Positions 8,753 to 17,380 of a stretch of DNA of 64,000 bases are shown one piece after another. The notes under the pieces are model-generated. The model had not been told where the DNA came from, did not search any database, and saw only the letters and a program-made list of their open reading frames with translations. The stretch is taken from positions 1-64,000 of the forward strand of contig NZ_MZMV01000026.1 in NCBI RefSeq assembly GCF_002210435.1, in the 5' to 3' direction. The translations under genes and the position numbers were made by a program. Numbering within the stretch: the stretch's first letter is position 1; each line of letters opens with the position of its first letter. The DNA is from Micromonospora wenchangensis (GTDB lineage: Bacteria; Actinomycetota; Actinomycetes; Mycobacteriales; Micromonosporaceae).

Positions 8753-9688
8753 GTGACCGCCGACGACCCGTCCGTCCTGCGTCCGCCCGTGCTGCGGGAA
8801 GGGGACACGGTGCTGCTGGTCTCCCCGTCCGGGCCGACCCGGCCGGAGCGGGTGGCCCGGGGCATCGAACTGCTGACCGGCTGGGGGCTGCGCCCGCAGG
8901 TGGCACCGAACGCGTACGCCCGACGGGGTTACCTCGCCGGTGACGACGCGCTGCGCGCCGCGGACCTGAACGCCGCCTTCGCCGACCCGAAGGTGCGCGG
9001 GGTGATCTGCACCCGGGGCGGGTACGGCGCGCAGCGGGTGGTGGACCTGATCGACATGGCCGCCGTGCGGCGGGACCCGAAGGTGGTGGCCGGGTTCTCC
9101 GACATCACCGCCCTGCAGTTCGCGCTCTGGCGGGGTGCCCGGCTGGCCGGGGTGCACGGCCCCGGGGCGGCCTGGGTCGACGAGCGGACCCCGCTGCTGT
9201 CCGCCGAGTCGCTGCACACCGCGCTGATGACCACCGCGCCGGTCACCGTCGAGGCGGTGCCCGGGGAGGAGACGTATCCGGTGCGGGTTCCCGGCCGGGC
9301 GGTGGGCCGGCTGCTCGGCGGGAACCTCTGCCTGATCACCGCCACCCTCGGCACCCCGGACATGCCGGACCTGACCGGGGCGGTGCTGCTGGTCGAGGAG
9401 GTGCAGGAGCCGCCGTACAAGGTCGACCGGATGCTCACCCACCTGCGCCGGGCCGGGGTGCTCGACGGCCTGGCCGGGGTCGCGGTGGGCCAGTTCACCG
9501 ACTGCGCGGACGGCTGGGACACCACAGTCGTGGACGTGCTCACCGACCGGCTGGGCGACCTCGGCGTGCCGGTCCTCGGCGGCCTGCCGATCGGCCACGG
9601 TCCCGGGCAGCTCACCGTCCCCGTCGGCACCGGCGCCACCCTGGACGCCACCGCCGGCACCCTCACCGTCACCCCCGCCGTCCGGTAA
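8753..9688 (+). CDS. LD-carboxypeptidase (peptidase family S66)
   Basis: The 311-residue protein has the S66 signature: VSPSGP near residue 24, RGGYGAQR (88-95), nucleophile Ser116 in GFSDITAL, Glu in LLVEEVQEP (215/216) and His282 in GLPIGHGPGQ, which together form the Ser-Glu-His triad. Members cleave the L-Lys/DAP-D-Ala bond of muropeptide tetrapeptides in the cytoplasm (murein recycling); MccF-type members cleave microcin C7-like compounds. Start GTG at 8753, divergent from the GATase gene across 79 bp. Confidence 0.93.
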   Translation: MTADDPSVLRPPVLREGDTVLLVSPSGPTRPERVARGIELLTGWGLRPQVAPNAYARRGYLAGDDALRAADLNAAFADPKVRGVICTRGGYGAQRVVDLIDMAAVRRDPKVVAGFSDITALQFALWRGARLAGVHGPGAAWVDERTPLLSAESLHTALMTTAPVTVEAVPGEETYPVRVPGRAVGRLLGGNLCLITATLGTPDMPDLTGAVLLVEEVQEPPYKVDRMLTHLRRAGVLDGLAGVAVGQFTDCADGWDTTVVDVLTDRLGDLGVPVLGGLPIGHGPGQLTVPVGTGATLDATAGTLTVTPAVR

Positions 9689-9730
9689 CCCCCGCCCCGC
9701 CGCCCTCGCGCCGCAGGCATCGCCTCGGTC

Positions 9731-9792
9731 CGGTGATCAAGAGGTTCGCGTTCAAGGAAAGCGCATTCCTGACCGAAACCTCTTGATCACCG
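9731..9792. repeat. Dispersed hairpin repeat, copy 4
   Basis: The outer 16 bases of each arm (CGGTGATCAAGAGGTT) pair perfectly. The inner arm (CGCGTTCA against TGACCGAA) is imperfect. It lies between two genes on the same strand (S66 peptidase and the small exported protein), not between convergent genes. Confidence 0.88.
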
Positions 9793-9898
9793 AGGCCAGG
9801 GGTGGAATTTTCAGCTGGCGGACAGGGTCGGGACGGGGGTTTTCCAGGTTCGGCGGTCACTGTCGGTGACGTCAACAGCACCGACCCATGGAGGACTG

Positions 9899-10369
9899 AT
9901 GTCCCGCACGATGTCGAAGAAGCAGCTGCTGGTCGGCCTCGCTGCCGCCGGCGTGCTCGGGGTGGGGATCGCCGCTCCGACGGTGGCCTTCGCCGAGGAG
10001 TCGGCGACCCCGACCGCCGGCGTCAGCAGCGAGGCCGAGCCGGGCGCCGACCGGCAGCAGCAGCGCGCCGACCGGCAGAACGAGTTCGCCGAGGCGCTCG
10101 CCAAGGAGCTGGGGGTCGACACCGACAAGGTGACCGCCGCCCTGGAGAAGGTGCGTGAGCAGCACCGCCCCAAGGGTGACCGGCCGGAGCGCCCGTCGCC
10201 GCAGGACCGGCAGGAGAAGCTGGCGGAGCGGCTGGCCCAGGCGGTCAAGGACGGCAAGCTCACCCAGGAGCAGGCCGACGCGATCACCAAGGCCGTCGAG
10301 GCCGGGGTCTTCCCGGGCCCGGCCGGGCGCGGCCACCACGGCGGCCCGGAGGGTACGCCCGGCAAGTGA
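9899..10369 (+). CDS. Small exported charged protein with signal peptide
   Basis: The 156-residue protein begins with MSRTMSKKQLL, followed by a hydrophobic core and an AFA-EE cleavage site near residue 34. The mature part is highly charged and helical (Gln/Arg/Glu-rich) with two short motifs of the kind ELGVDTDKVTAALEKV and DGKLTQEQADAITKAVEAG; these resemble paired helical repeats seen in actinobacterial secreted proteins. The tail is Gly/His/Pro-rich. GGAGG at 9890-9894 fixes the start at the ATG 9899. Function unknown; no enzyme motif is visible. Confidence 0.8.
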   Translation: MSRTMSKKQLLVGLAAAGVLGVGIAAPTVAFAEESATPTAGVSSEAEPGADRQQQRADRQNEFAEALAKELGVDTDKVTAALEKVREQHRPKGDRPERPSPQDRQEKLAERLAQAVKDGKLTQEQADAITKAVEAGVFPGPAGRGHHGGPEGTPGK

Positions 10370-10416
10370 CCCACCTGCGGCCCACCCGACCCGGCGGGCC
10401 GAAGATCGACGCAGCA

Positions 10417-10465
10417 GGGCCGAAGTTGCGGTGTCCGACGCACTGGGACACCACAACTTCGGCCC
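10417..10465. terminator. Long hairpin between convergent genes (second hairpin type)
   Basis: The arms 10417-10436 and 10446-10465 form a 20-bp stem with one mismatch around a 9-base loop. The sequence (GGGCCGAAGTTG...) is unrelated to the GATCAAGAGG family. It lies eight bases from the end of the convergent VOC gene, so termination in both directions is likely. Confidence 0.7.
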
Positions 10466-10472
10466 CCTCGTC

Positions 10473-10847
10473 TCAGGCGGTGGCCCCTGAGGAGAAGAGG
10501 CCGAGGTGGGTGCCCACCGGGTCGCGCAGCAGGGCGAGGGTCAGGCCGCCCGGCGTGGTCCGGGGCGGGGTCAGCACCGTGCCGCCCGCCGCCTCGGCCC
10601 GCCCGCACGCCTGCGCCACGTCGGCCACCTCGGCGTAGAGGATCGCGTAGCCGGGTGCGCCCTCGGCGAGAGCCCGGATGCCGCCGCCGATGCCGGTCGG
10701 CTCCCCCGCCGTGGTCGTCCGGTAGGAGCCGCCCTCGGCCGTTCCCTCCTCGGTGAAGGTCCAGCCGAACAACTCCGCGTAGAAGCCCTGCGCCTCGTCC
10801 GGCCGGTCGGTGCCGATCTCGAACCAGGTGACGGGTGTGCTGGTCAC
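10473..10847 (-). CDS. VOC-superfamily (glyoxalase-fold) protein
   Basis: The 124-residue single-domain protein opens with VTWFEIGTDRPDEAQGFY and closes with the strand LLRDPVGTHLGLF, the usual bounds of the vicinal-oxygen-chelate fold. It has family length and is probably a dimer. The GTG start at 10847 is preceded by CAGGAGG, and upstream sequence is not protein-like. It is the last gene of a minus-strand run after the WYL regulator. The substrate cannot be told from sequence. Confidence 0.85.
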   Translation of the reverse strand: MTSTPVTWFEIGTDRPDEAQGFYAELFGWTFTEEGTAEGGSYRTTTAGEPTGIGGGIRALAEGAPGYAILYAEVADVAQACGRAEAAGGTVLTPPRTTPGGLTLALLRDPVGTHLGLFSSGATA

Positions 10848-10927
10848 GCGTTGCCTCCTGTTCCCCCGCCGACCGGGTGGCCGGCGGGCTCGGCAGCCAG
10901 CCTCCCGGGTGTCCGCGACACCGTCCT

Positions 10928-10943
10928 GTCGGTGTTTACCGAC
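10928..10943. promoter_or_regulatory. Short palindrome upstream of the VOC gene
   Basis: GTCGGT and ACCGAC flank a GTTT loop in the 165-base gap between the WYL regulator and the VOC gene. It could be an operator for the neighbouring WYL protein, but a single small palindrome is weak evidence. Confidence 0.25.
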
Positions 10944-11012
10944 CGGTCCGGACACCGATCCGTCAGACGGCCCGCGCGCCGACCGGTCGGGCGGCCCGCG
11001 CCGGGCTCACAG

Positions 11013-11705
11013 TCAGACCAGGGTCAGCCGGCGCACCCGCTCGGCCGGGACGTCCAGGTCGGCCGGGGAGAACTCCCGGGTCACCCGCTCCGGCGACGCC
11101 TCGACCGCGACGATCCGGTCGGTACGGAAGCAGCGCAGGCCGGCGCGCAGCCGGCACCAGGCGAGCAGGTACCAGTGGCGGTCGTTGCCGAGGTAGCCCA
11201 GCGGCTCGACCTCGCGCGCCGAGGACACCCCGCAGCGGTCGGCGTACCGCAGGCGCAGCACCCGGCGGGCGGCGACCGCGTCGGCGACGACGGCCGGGAC
11301 GGAGGTGGCCGGCCCGGAACCGACCAGCAGCACCCGGCCGGCGAGCAGGCGCGCGTCGGCGGCGTCGGCGGCCGGCAGCACCGCGAGCAGTTTGCGCAGC
11401 GCCGTGCCGCCGGCCATGGCGAACGGGGTGCCGGCGAGCCGGTGCAGGGCCACCGCCATCGCCACCGCCTCGGTGGCGGTCAGGTTGACCGGCGGCAGGG
11501 TGTGCGACCGGTCGACCACGTAACCGCCGGTGCGGCCGGGCTCGGCCCAGATCGGCACGCCGGAACCCTGGAGGGCGACGATGTCGCGTTCGACGGTGCG
11601 GGTGCTCACCTCGAACCGGTCGGCCAGCCAGCGGGCGCTGCGCGGCCGGGGCGACACCGCCCGCAGTTCCTCCACCAGGGCATAGAGACGATCCGTCCGG
11701 TTCAC
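11013..11705 (-). CDS. YafY-type HTH/WYL transcriptional regulator
   Basis: The 230-residue protein has an N-terminal winged helix (LADRFEVSTRTVERDI at about 27-42, then GVPIWAEPGRTGGY) and a C-terminal WYL domain. The WYL region is recognisable at YLGNDRHWYLLAWCRLRAG and the arginine-rich FRTDRI. Such regulators sense small ligands or nucleic acids through the WYL pocket. It is followed by the VOC gene on the same strand, a common pairing in actinomycetes, so that gene is a plausible target. It starts 40 bases downstream of the DUF350 gene. Confidence 0.92.
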   Translation of the reverse strand: MNRTDRLYALVEELRAVSPRPRSARWLADRFEVSTRTVERDIVALQGSGVPIWAEPGRTGGYVVDRSHTLPPVNLTATEAVAMAVALHRLAGTPFAMAGGTALRKLLAVLPAADAADARLLAGRVLLVGSGPATSVPAVVADAVAARRVLRLRYADRCGVSSAREVEPLGYLGNDRHWYLLAWCRLRAGLRCFRTDRIVAVEASPERVTREFSPADLDVPAERVRRLTLV

Positions 11706-11745
11706 CCCCGCACGCTACGACGGGGGTACGACACCTGCCCCCGGT

Positions 11746-12171
11746 TCAGGCGATGCAGGCGCAGACGATCAGGGCCGCGCCGAAGTGGGTGGCGGCGCTG
11801 ACCCGGGCCGCCGGGTGCGGCTGGTCCGAGCAGATGACCTCACCGAGCTTGCCCGGGGTGAGCAGGTCCAGCACACCGAAGGCGAGCGCCATGACGGCCA
11901 ACCCGATCAGGCCGAAGAGCACCGTCGAGGCGAGCCCCTTGGCGAAGTCGTCGTAGCTGGTGACGATCGCGGTGAAGACGATGCCGGCGACACCGAGCTG
12001 GTTGGCGGCCAGCAGCAGCCCGGCGTTGCCGTTGCGCTGCACCCAGATCAGCTCGCGCAGCTTGCCCGGGGTGAGCACGTCGACCAGCACGAAGCCGGCC
12101 GCCATCAGCGCCACCCCGACGACACCGAACACGACGCTCTGCCATGCTCCGGTGAGCAGATCTTCCAGCAC
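11746..12171 (-). CDS. DUF350-family membrane protein
   Basis: The 141-residue protein has four membrane segments arranged as two similar halves. Each half ends in an LTPGK motif (VDVLTPGKLRELI and LDLLTPGKLGEVI) followed by a charged loop and another hydrophobic helix, showing the internal duplication typical of DUF350 (YjfL-like) proteins. The GTG at 12171 has GGGAGG upstream. The function of the family is unknown. It lies downstream of the synthetase gene on the same strand, 168 bases away. Confidence 0.85.
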   Translation of the reverse strand: MLEDLLTGAWQSVVFGVVGVALMAAGFVLVDVLTPGKLRELIWVQRNGNAGLLLAANQLGVAGIVFTAIVTSYDDFAKGLASTVLFGLIGLAVMALAFGVLDLLTPGKLGEVICSDQPHPAARVSAATHFGAALIVCACIA

Positions 12172-12339
12172 CGACGGCCTCCCGACCTCCTGCGCCCGGC
12201 GGAGGTGCCGGCACGGTGATCGAGACGATAGCGGCACCGCGCAACCCCCGACACCCTCCGCAGCGGCGGATACGCGGGACGCCGGTGCAGCCGGGCCGCC
12301 CCGGCCGGGCGCGGACGACCCGGCCGGCGGCGGTACGCG

Positions 12340-13689
12340 CTACAGCGACAGGTAACGCTGCCGCTCGTACGGGGTGACCTCGCGGCGGTACTGCTCCCAC
12401 TCGGCCCGCTTGTTGCGCAGGAAGAAGTCGAAGACGTGCTCGCCGAGCACCTCGGCGACCAGCTCGGAGCCGGCCATCACGTCGATCGCCTCGGACAGGT
12501 TCTCCGGCAGCGCCTCGTAGCCCATCGCCCGCCGTTCGGCGCTGCTCAACGACCACACGTCGTCCTCCGCGCCCGGCGGCAGCTCGTAGCCCTCCTCGAT
12601 GCCCTTGAGGCCGGCGCCGAGCATGACGGCGAACGCCAGGTACGGGTTGGTCGCCGAGTCCAGCGACCGGACCTCCACCCGGGCCGAGTTCGGCTTGCCG
12701 TACGCGGGCACCCGGACCAGCGCGGACCGGTTCAGGTGCCCCCAGCAGACGTACGCCGGGCTCTCGGTGATCCGGTCCGGCAACGCCTGCGGGAACAGCC
12801 GCTTGTACGAGTTGACCCACTGGTTGGTGACGGCGGTGTACTCCCGGGCGTGCATCAGCAGGCCGGCGATGAACGACTTCGCCACCTTCGACAGTTTCAT
12901 CGGGTCGCCGGAGTCGTGGAACGCGTTGCGCTCCCCCTCGAACAGCGACAGGTGGGTGTGCATGCCGCTGCCCGGCTGGTCGGTGAACGGCTTCGGCATG
13001 AAGCTGGCCTGCACGCCGGTGGAGAGCGCCACCTCCTTGACCACATGCCGGAAGGTCATGATGTTGTCGGCGGTGGTCAGCGCGTCGGCGTACCGCAGGT
13101 CGATCTCCTGCTGGCCGGGGGCGACCTCGTGGTGGCTGAACTCCACCGAGATGCCGATCCGCTCCAGCGCCAGCACGGCCTGGCGGCGGAAGTCCCGCGC
13201 CACGGCGTGCGTGGTGTGCTCGAAGTAGCCGCCGGTGTCCACGGCGGTGGGCACCGAGCCGTCCTGCGGGCCGTTCTCCAGCAGGAAGAACTCGATCTCC
13301 GGGTGGGTGTAGAAGGTGAAGCCCTTCTCGGCCGCCTTGGACAGCATCCGGCGCAGCACGTGCCGCGGGTCGGCCCAGGACGGGCCGCCGTCGGGCAGCA
13401 GGATGTCGCAGAACATCCGGGCGCTCTCGCCGCTGACCCCGCCCTCGAACGGGAACACCTGGAAGGTCGTCGGGTCCGGCATGGCGACCATGTCGGACTC
13501 GAAGACCCGGGCGAAACCCTCGATGGCCGAGCCGTCGAACCCGATGCCCTCCTCGAAGGCCGCCTCCAGCTCCGCCGGGGCCACTGAGACGCTCTTGAGC
13601 GTGCCCAGCACATCGGTGAACCACAGCCGGACGAACCGGATGTCCCGCTCTTCCAGCGTACGGAGGACGAACTCCTGCTGACGGTCCAC
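12340..13689 (-). CDS. glnA: Glutamine synthetase family protein (GlnA2-like, type I)
   Basis: The 449-residue protein is a complete type I GS: N-terminal beta-grasp (FVRLWFTDVLGTLKSV), FDGSAIEGF, the metal/ATP motif THPEIEFFLL, and the latch region NRSALVRVPAYG. In GSI-beta enzymes the adenylylation segment reads NLYDLPPE; the aligned segment here is DDVWSLSSAE, with Trp for Tyr. It is therefore not a GlnE substrate. Genomic position (near glnE, nadE and panB) and missing tyrosine fit actinobacterial GlnA2. The Streptomyces coelicolor GlnA2 has been reported as a gamma-glutamylpolyamine synthetase, so a polyamine-detoxification role is as likely as ammonia assimilation. Divergent from nadE. 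Confidence 0.93.
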   Translation of the reverse strand: MDRQQEFVLRTLEERDIRFVRLWFTDVLGTLKSVSVAPAELEAAFEEGIGFDGSAIEGFARVFESDMVAMPDPTTFQVFPFEGGVSGESARMFCDILLPDGGPSWADPRHVLRRMLSKAAEKGFTFYTHPEIEFFLLENGPQDGSVPTAVDTGGYFEHTTHAVARDFRRQAVLALERIGISVEFSHHEVAPGQQEIDLRYADALTTADNIMTFRHVVKEVALSTGVQASFMPKPFTDQPGSGMHTHLSLFEGERNAFHDSGDPMKLSKVAKSFIAGLLMHAREYTAVTNQWVNSYKRLFPQALPDRITESPAYVCWGHLNRSALVRVPAYGKPNSARVEVRSLDSATNPYLAFAVMLGAGLKGIEEGYELPPGAEDDVWSLSSAERRAMGYEALPENLSEAIDVMAGSELVAEVLGEHVFDFFLRNKRAEWEQYRREVTPYERQRYLSL

Positions 13690-13764
13690 TTCCCCAACCC
13701 CTCGCCACGTACGTCCGGCACCGGTCGGCCGGTCCGTCCTGACCGCCCAGTCTTCACCGGCCTG

Positions 13765-13780
13765 GTTAAGCAGACGTTAC
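13765..13780 (-). promoter_or_regulatory. Candidate GlnR box upstream of the GS gene
   Basis: Read on the minus strand the site is GTAAC-N6-TTAAC, close to the actinobacterial GlnR half-site pair (GTnAC-N6-GAAAC). It lies 76-91 bases upstream of the GS start in the 245-base glnA/nadE divergent region. Only one pair is visible, so this is a candidate, not a firm call. Confidence 0.35.
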
Positions 13781-13934
13781 GCGACCTGCCGTCGCTCGTC
13801 CTGCGGTGTCCCGACGGCCGGATCGTCGGGCGGCCCCGCCACCAGCGGCGGGCCGGGCGGGCGCGGCGAAAGGGTGGCCGGTGTCTCGTCGGAGCCACCG
13901 GATTGACCGGCTGTCGCTGGGGCAAGATGAGGGC

Positions 13935-15695
13935 ATGCCCACCCTGCGTCTGGCCCTGTGCCAGGTCAACCCGACCGTCGGCGACACGGCCGGCAACGCC
14001 GAGCTGATCCGCGCCTGGACCCGTCGGGCCGCCGACGCCGGCGCCCAACTGGTCGCCTTCCCGGAGATGGTGCTCACCGGCTACCCGGTCGAGGACCTGG
14101 TCTTCCGTCGTTCCTTCGTCGCCGCCTCGCAGGCCGCGCTGCGGCAGCTCGCCGCCGACCTGGCCGCCGACGGCCTGGGCGACCTGCCGGTCGTGGTCGG
14201 CTACCTGGACGCCGACGGTCCGCCGCAGGTCAGCGGGGACGCCCAACCGGGCCGGGGGGCCCGCAACGCCGCCGCGCTGCTGCACCGGGGCGGGGTGGTG
14301 GCCCACTACTTCAAGCACCACCTGCCCAACTACGGCGTCTTCGACGAGGACCGCTACTTCGTGCCCGGCGACACCCTGACCGTGGTCCGGGTGGGCGGGG
14401 TGGACGTGGCGTTGACCATCTGCGAGGACCTGTGGCAGGCCGGCGGCCCGTTCGCGGTGGCCCGGCAGGCCGGCGTCGGCCTGGTGGTCAACATCAACGG
14501 CTCGCCGTACGAGCTGAACAAGGACGACGTCCGGCTGCCGCTGGTGCGCCGCCGGGCCGCCGAGGCCGGTGCACCTGTCGCGTACGTCAACATGGTCGGC
14601 GGCCAGGACGAGCTGGTCTTCGAGGGCGACTCCATGATCGTCACGCCCGACGGCGACCTGCTCACCCGCGCGCCGCAGTTCGTCGAGCACCTGCTCGTGC
14701 ACGACGTGGCGCTGGCCGGGGCGGGCCCGCACGCCGCCGACACCGAGGATCTCGCCGACGGGATGCGGGTGGTACGCCGTACCGTCGAGGGGGTGCCGGC
14801 GGCCCCGAGCGGGCCGGCGGCCGACGGCGGCCTGATGGCCCCGGTGGCCGACGAGGCCGAGGTGTGGCAGGCGCTGGTGCTGGGCCTGCGCGACTACGTC
14901 AACAAGAACCGGTTCCCCTCGGTGGTGCTGGGCCTGTCCGGCGGCATCGACTCGGCGGTGGTGGCCGCGCTGGCCGTCGACGCGCTCGGGCCGCAGCGGG
15001 TGGTCGGCGTGTCACTGCCCAGCCAGCACTCCTCGGAGCACTCCCGGGCCGACGCGGAGGACCTCGCCAAGCGCACCGGCCTGGACTACCGGGTCGAGCC
15101 GATCCAGCCGATGGTGGACACCTTCCTGGCGAACATCTCGCTGTCCGGCGTGGCGGTGGAGAACCTCCAGGCCCGGGTGCGCGGGGTGATCCTGATGGCA
15201 CTGTCGAACCAGGAGGGCCACCTGGTCCTCACCACCGGCAACAAGAGCGAGCTGGCGGTCGGCTACTCGACCCTCTACGGCGACTCGGTCGGCGGGTTCA
15301 ACCCGGTCAAGGACGTCTGGAAGACGCTGATCTGGCGGCTGGCGAAGTGGCGCAACGCCGACGCGGCCCGCCGGGGCGAGACCCCGCCGATCCCGGAGAA
15401 CTCCATCGGCAAGCCCCCGTCGGCCGAGCTGAGCCCCGGCCAGCTCGACAGCGACAGCCTGCCCGACTACGACGTGCTGGACCCGATCCTGATCGGCTAC
15501 GTCGACGGCGACCTGGGCCGGGCCGGCCTGGTCGAGTCCGGCCACGACCCGGCGGTCGTCGACCGGGTGCTGCGGCTGGTGGACACCGCCGAGTACAAGC
15601 GTCGGCAGTCCGCGCCGGGTACGAAGATCTCGATGAAGGCGTTCGGCCGCGACCGTCGGCTGCCGATCACCAACCGCTGGCGCGAGGACGGCTGA
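13935..15695 (+). CDS. nadE: Glutamine-dependent NAD+ synthetase
   Basis: The 586-residue, two-domain enzyme has an N-terminal nitrilase-type glutaminase with triad Glu44 (FPEMVLTGY), Lys127 (HYFKHHLPNYG) and Cys163 (TICEDLW). The C-terminal ATP-pyrophosphatase domain carries LGLSGGIDS (P-loop at about 332-340) and later NKSELAVGYSTLYGD. It amidates deamido-NAD to NAD+ using glutamine, the last step of NAD biosynthesis. The ATG at 13935 begins MPTLRLALCQ, the conserved N-terminus; the longer frame upstream is not protein-like. Divergent from the GS gene and followed by panB. Confidence 0.97.
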   Translation: MPTLRLALCQVNPTVGDTAGNAELIRAWTRRAADAGAQLVAFPEMVLTGYPVEDLVFRRSFVAASQAALRQLAADLAADGLGDLPVVVGYLDADGPPQVSGDAQPGRGARNAAALLHRGGVVAHYFKHHLPNYGVFDEDRYFVPGDTLTVVRVGGVDVALTICEDLWQAGGPFAVARQAGVGLVVNINGSPYELNKDDVRLPLVRRRAAEAGAPVAYVNMVGGQDELVFEGDSMIVTPDGDLLTRAPQFVEHLLVHDVALAGAGPHAADTEDLADGMRVVRRTVEGVPAAPSGPAADGGLMAPVADEAEVWQALVLGLRDYVNKNRFPSVVLGLSGGIDSAVVAALAVDALGPQRVVGVSLPSQHSSEHSRADAEDLAKRTGLDYRVEPIQPMVDTFLANISLSGVAVENLQARVRGVILMALSNQEGHLVLTTGNKSELAVGYSTLYGDSVGGFNPVKDVWKTLIWRLAKWRNADAARRGETPPIPENSIGKPPSAELSPGQLDSDSLPDYDVLDPILIGYVDGDLGRAGLVESGHDPAVVDRVLRLVDTAEYKRRQSAPGTKISMKAFGRDRRLPITNRWREDG

Positions 15696-15908
15696 ACGAC
15701 CTCGGGCCGGCCGCCGGCCGGTCGAGCAGTCCCGGGCCGGCCGCCCTCCGGTCGGCTGGGCACCCGACGCCGGCCGGCCCCGGTCGGTCGGCGTCACCCC
15801 GGCGGAGTGAAATCCTGCACTGTTCCCTGCCGTCGACAGGTCGCGCGGTGCGACGATCGCGGCAGAACCCGGGGACCGCGACAGCGGCCTCGAGGAAAGG
15901 AGACAGTC

Positions 15909-16754
15909 ATGGTGGAGTCCACCCCGACCGAGGTGACCGCCCTGTACGGCGGGCCGGCCACCCGCCGGGTCCGCACCCGCGACCTGATCGCCGCCAAGGA
16001 GCGCGGCGACCGGTGGGCCATGCTCACCTCGTACGACCAGTACACCGCCGGGATCTTCGACCAGGCGGGGATTCCGGCGCTGCTGGTCGGCGACTCGGCG
16101 GCGAACAACGTGTTCGGCTACGAGACCACCCTGCCGGTGACGGTCGACGAGCTGCTGCCGCTGGTGCGTGCCGTGGTCCGGGCGACCCGGCACACCCTGG
16201 TCGTCGGCGACCTGCCCTTCGGCTCGTACGAGGAGGGGCCGACGCAGGCGTTGCGCACGGCGGTGCGGTTCATGAAGGAGGGCGGCTGCCACGCGGTGAA
16301 ACTGGAGGGCGGCCGGCGCTGCGCCGACCAGATCGCGGCGATCACCGGGGCGGGCATCCCGGTGATGGCGCACATCGGTTTCACCCCGCAGAGCGAACAC
16401 ACCCTGGGCGGCTACCGGGTGCAGGGGCGCGGCGACACCGCCGACGAGGTGCTCGCCGACGCGCGGGCGGTGGCCGGGGCGGGCGCGTTCGCGGTGGTGC
16501 TGGAGATGGTGCCGGGCGAGGTCGCCAAGCGGGTCACCGCCGAACTGGCGATCCCCACCGTCGGCATCGGCGCGGGCCCCGACACCGACGCCCAGGTGCT
16601 GGTCTGGCAGGATATGGCCGGGCTGCGGACCGGGAAGGCCCCCCGCTTCGTCAAGCGCTACGCCGACCTGGCCGGGACGCTGACCGAGGCGACCCGCCGG
16701 TTCGCCGACGAGGTACGCGGCGGCGGGTTCCCCGCCACCGAGCACACCTTCTGA
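15909..16754 (+). CDS. panB: 3-methyl-2-oxobutanoate hydroxymethyltransferase
   Basis: The 281-residue TIM-barrel enzyme is the first committed step of pantothenate/CoA synthesis, transferring a hydroxymethyl group from 5,10-methylene-THF to alpha-ketoisovalerate. Visible signatures are MLTSYDQYTAGIFDQAGI, metal ligand Asp in VGDSAANNVFGY, DLPFGSYEEG, KLEGG, MAHIGFTPQ and the catalytic Glu of LEMVPGEVAK. AAAGGAG sits eight bases before the ATG at 15909. It lies 213 bases after nadE on the same strand; that gap holds only GC-rich palindromic sequence. Confidence 0.97.
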   Translation: MVESTPTEVTALYGGPATRRVRTRDLIAAKERGDRWAMLTSYDQYTAGIFDQAGIPALLVGDSAANNVFGYETTLPVTVDELLPLVRAVVRATRHTLVVGDLPFGSYEEGPTQALRTAVRFMKEGGCHAVKLEGGRRCADQIAAITGAGIPVMAHIGFTPQSEHTLGGYRVQGRGDTADEVLADARAVAGAGAFAVVLEMVPGEVAKRVTAELAIPTVGIGAGPDTDAQVLVWQDMAGLRTGKAPRFVKRYADLAGTLTEATRRFADEVRGGGFPATEHTF

Positions 16755-16761
16755 GTACGGG

Positions 16762-16788
16762 CGGTGGGGCGGTGCCGCCGCCCCACCG
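16762..16788 (+). terminator. panB terminator hairpin
   Basis: A perfect 11-bp GC stem (CGGTGGGGCGG with its complement) and a 5-base loop lie seven bases after the panB stop codon. There is no T-tract, as is usual in this genome. Confidence 0.6.
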
Positions 16789-16851
16789 TCACGGAACGAC
16801 CCACCGACCGGGGGTGACCGTGGTGCGGCGGGAGCGGCTAGGGTTCCGCCC

Positions 16852-17367
16852 GTGGATCATGTTCGCTTGTCAACTGTCGTCCTGACCTGTGTCTCCGTGC
16901 TGGCCCTCGCGGCGTGCAGCGAGGCGGAACCGTCGACCACTGCCGCACCGTCGGCGTCGGCCACCGCTGCGGCCCCGTCGGCCGCCACCGACCCGACCAC
17001 CATCGACCCGGGCACCGGCGGCCCGACCGCCGCCGCCGACCCGGCGGCCGACAAGAAGCTCTGCACGGCGGCCAAGAAGATCGCCGACACGACGAAGGCC
17101 GACGTGGTGAAGGCCGCGACGTCCGGTGGCGACCCCACGCCGACCATCCGCAAGGCCTACACGGAGATGGCGCAGGAGTTGGCGAAGGCCACCACCGGCG
17201 TCCCCACCAGCGAGGCGGTCACCGCGCTGGCCGCGTTCGGGGCCGCGTCCGGCCGGGCGGCGACCGCGCCGAACCTGGACACCGCCGCCGACGCCCCCGA
17301 GTTCCAGAAGACCAGCGCGATGGCGAACGCCGCCTGCAAGAAGGCCGGCGTCGACACCAACTTCTGA
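16852..17367 (+). CDS. Putative lipoprotein
   Basis: The 171-residue protein has a signal peptide ending in a lipobox LALAAC (Cys22). A Ser/Thr/Ala/Pro-rich spacer (about 25-65) leads to a helical domain with two cysteines (KKLCTAAKK near residue 72 and NAACKKAG near the C-terminus) that could form a disulphide. The GTG start at 16852 directly precedes MDHVRLSTVV. Function unknown; it is probably anchored to the outer face of the membrane. It is convergent with the F420 oxidoreductase gene. Confidence 0.8.
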   Translation: MDHVRLSTVVLTCVSVLALAACSEAEPSTTAAPSASATAAAPSAATDPTTIDPGTGGPTAAADPAADKKLCTAAKKIADTTKADVVKAATSGGDPTPTIRKAYTEMAQELAKATTGVPTSEAVTALAAFGAASGRAATAPNLDTAADAPEFQKTSAMANAACKKAGVDTNF

Positions 17368-17380
17368 CCACCCCGCCGAG

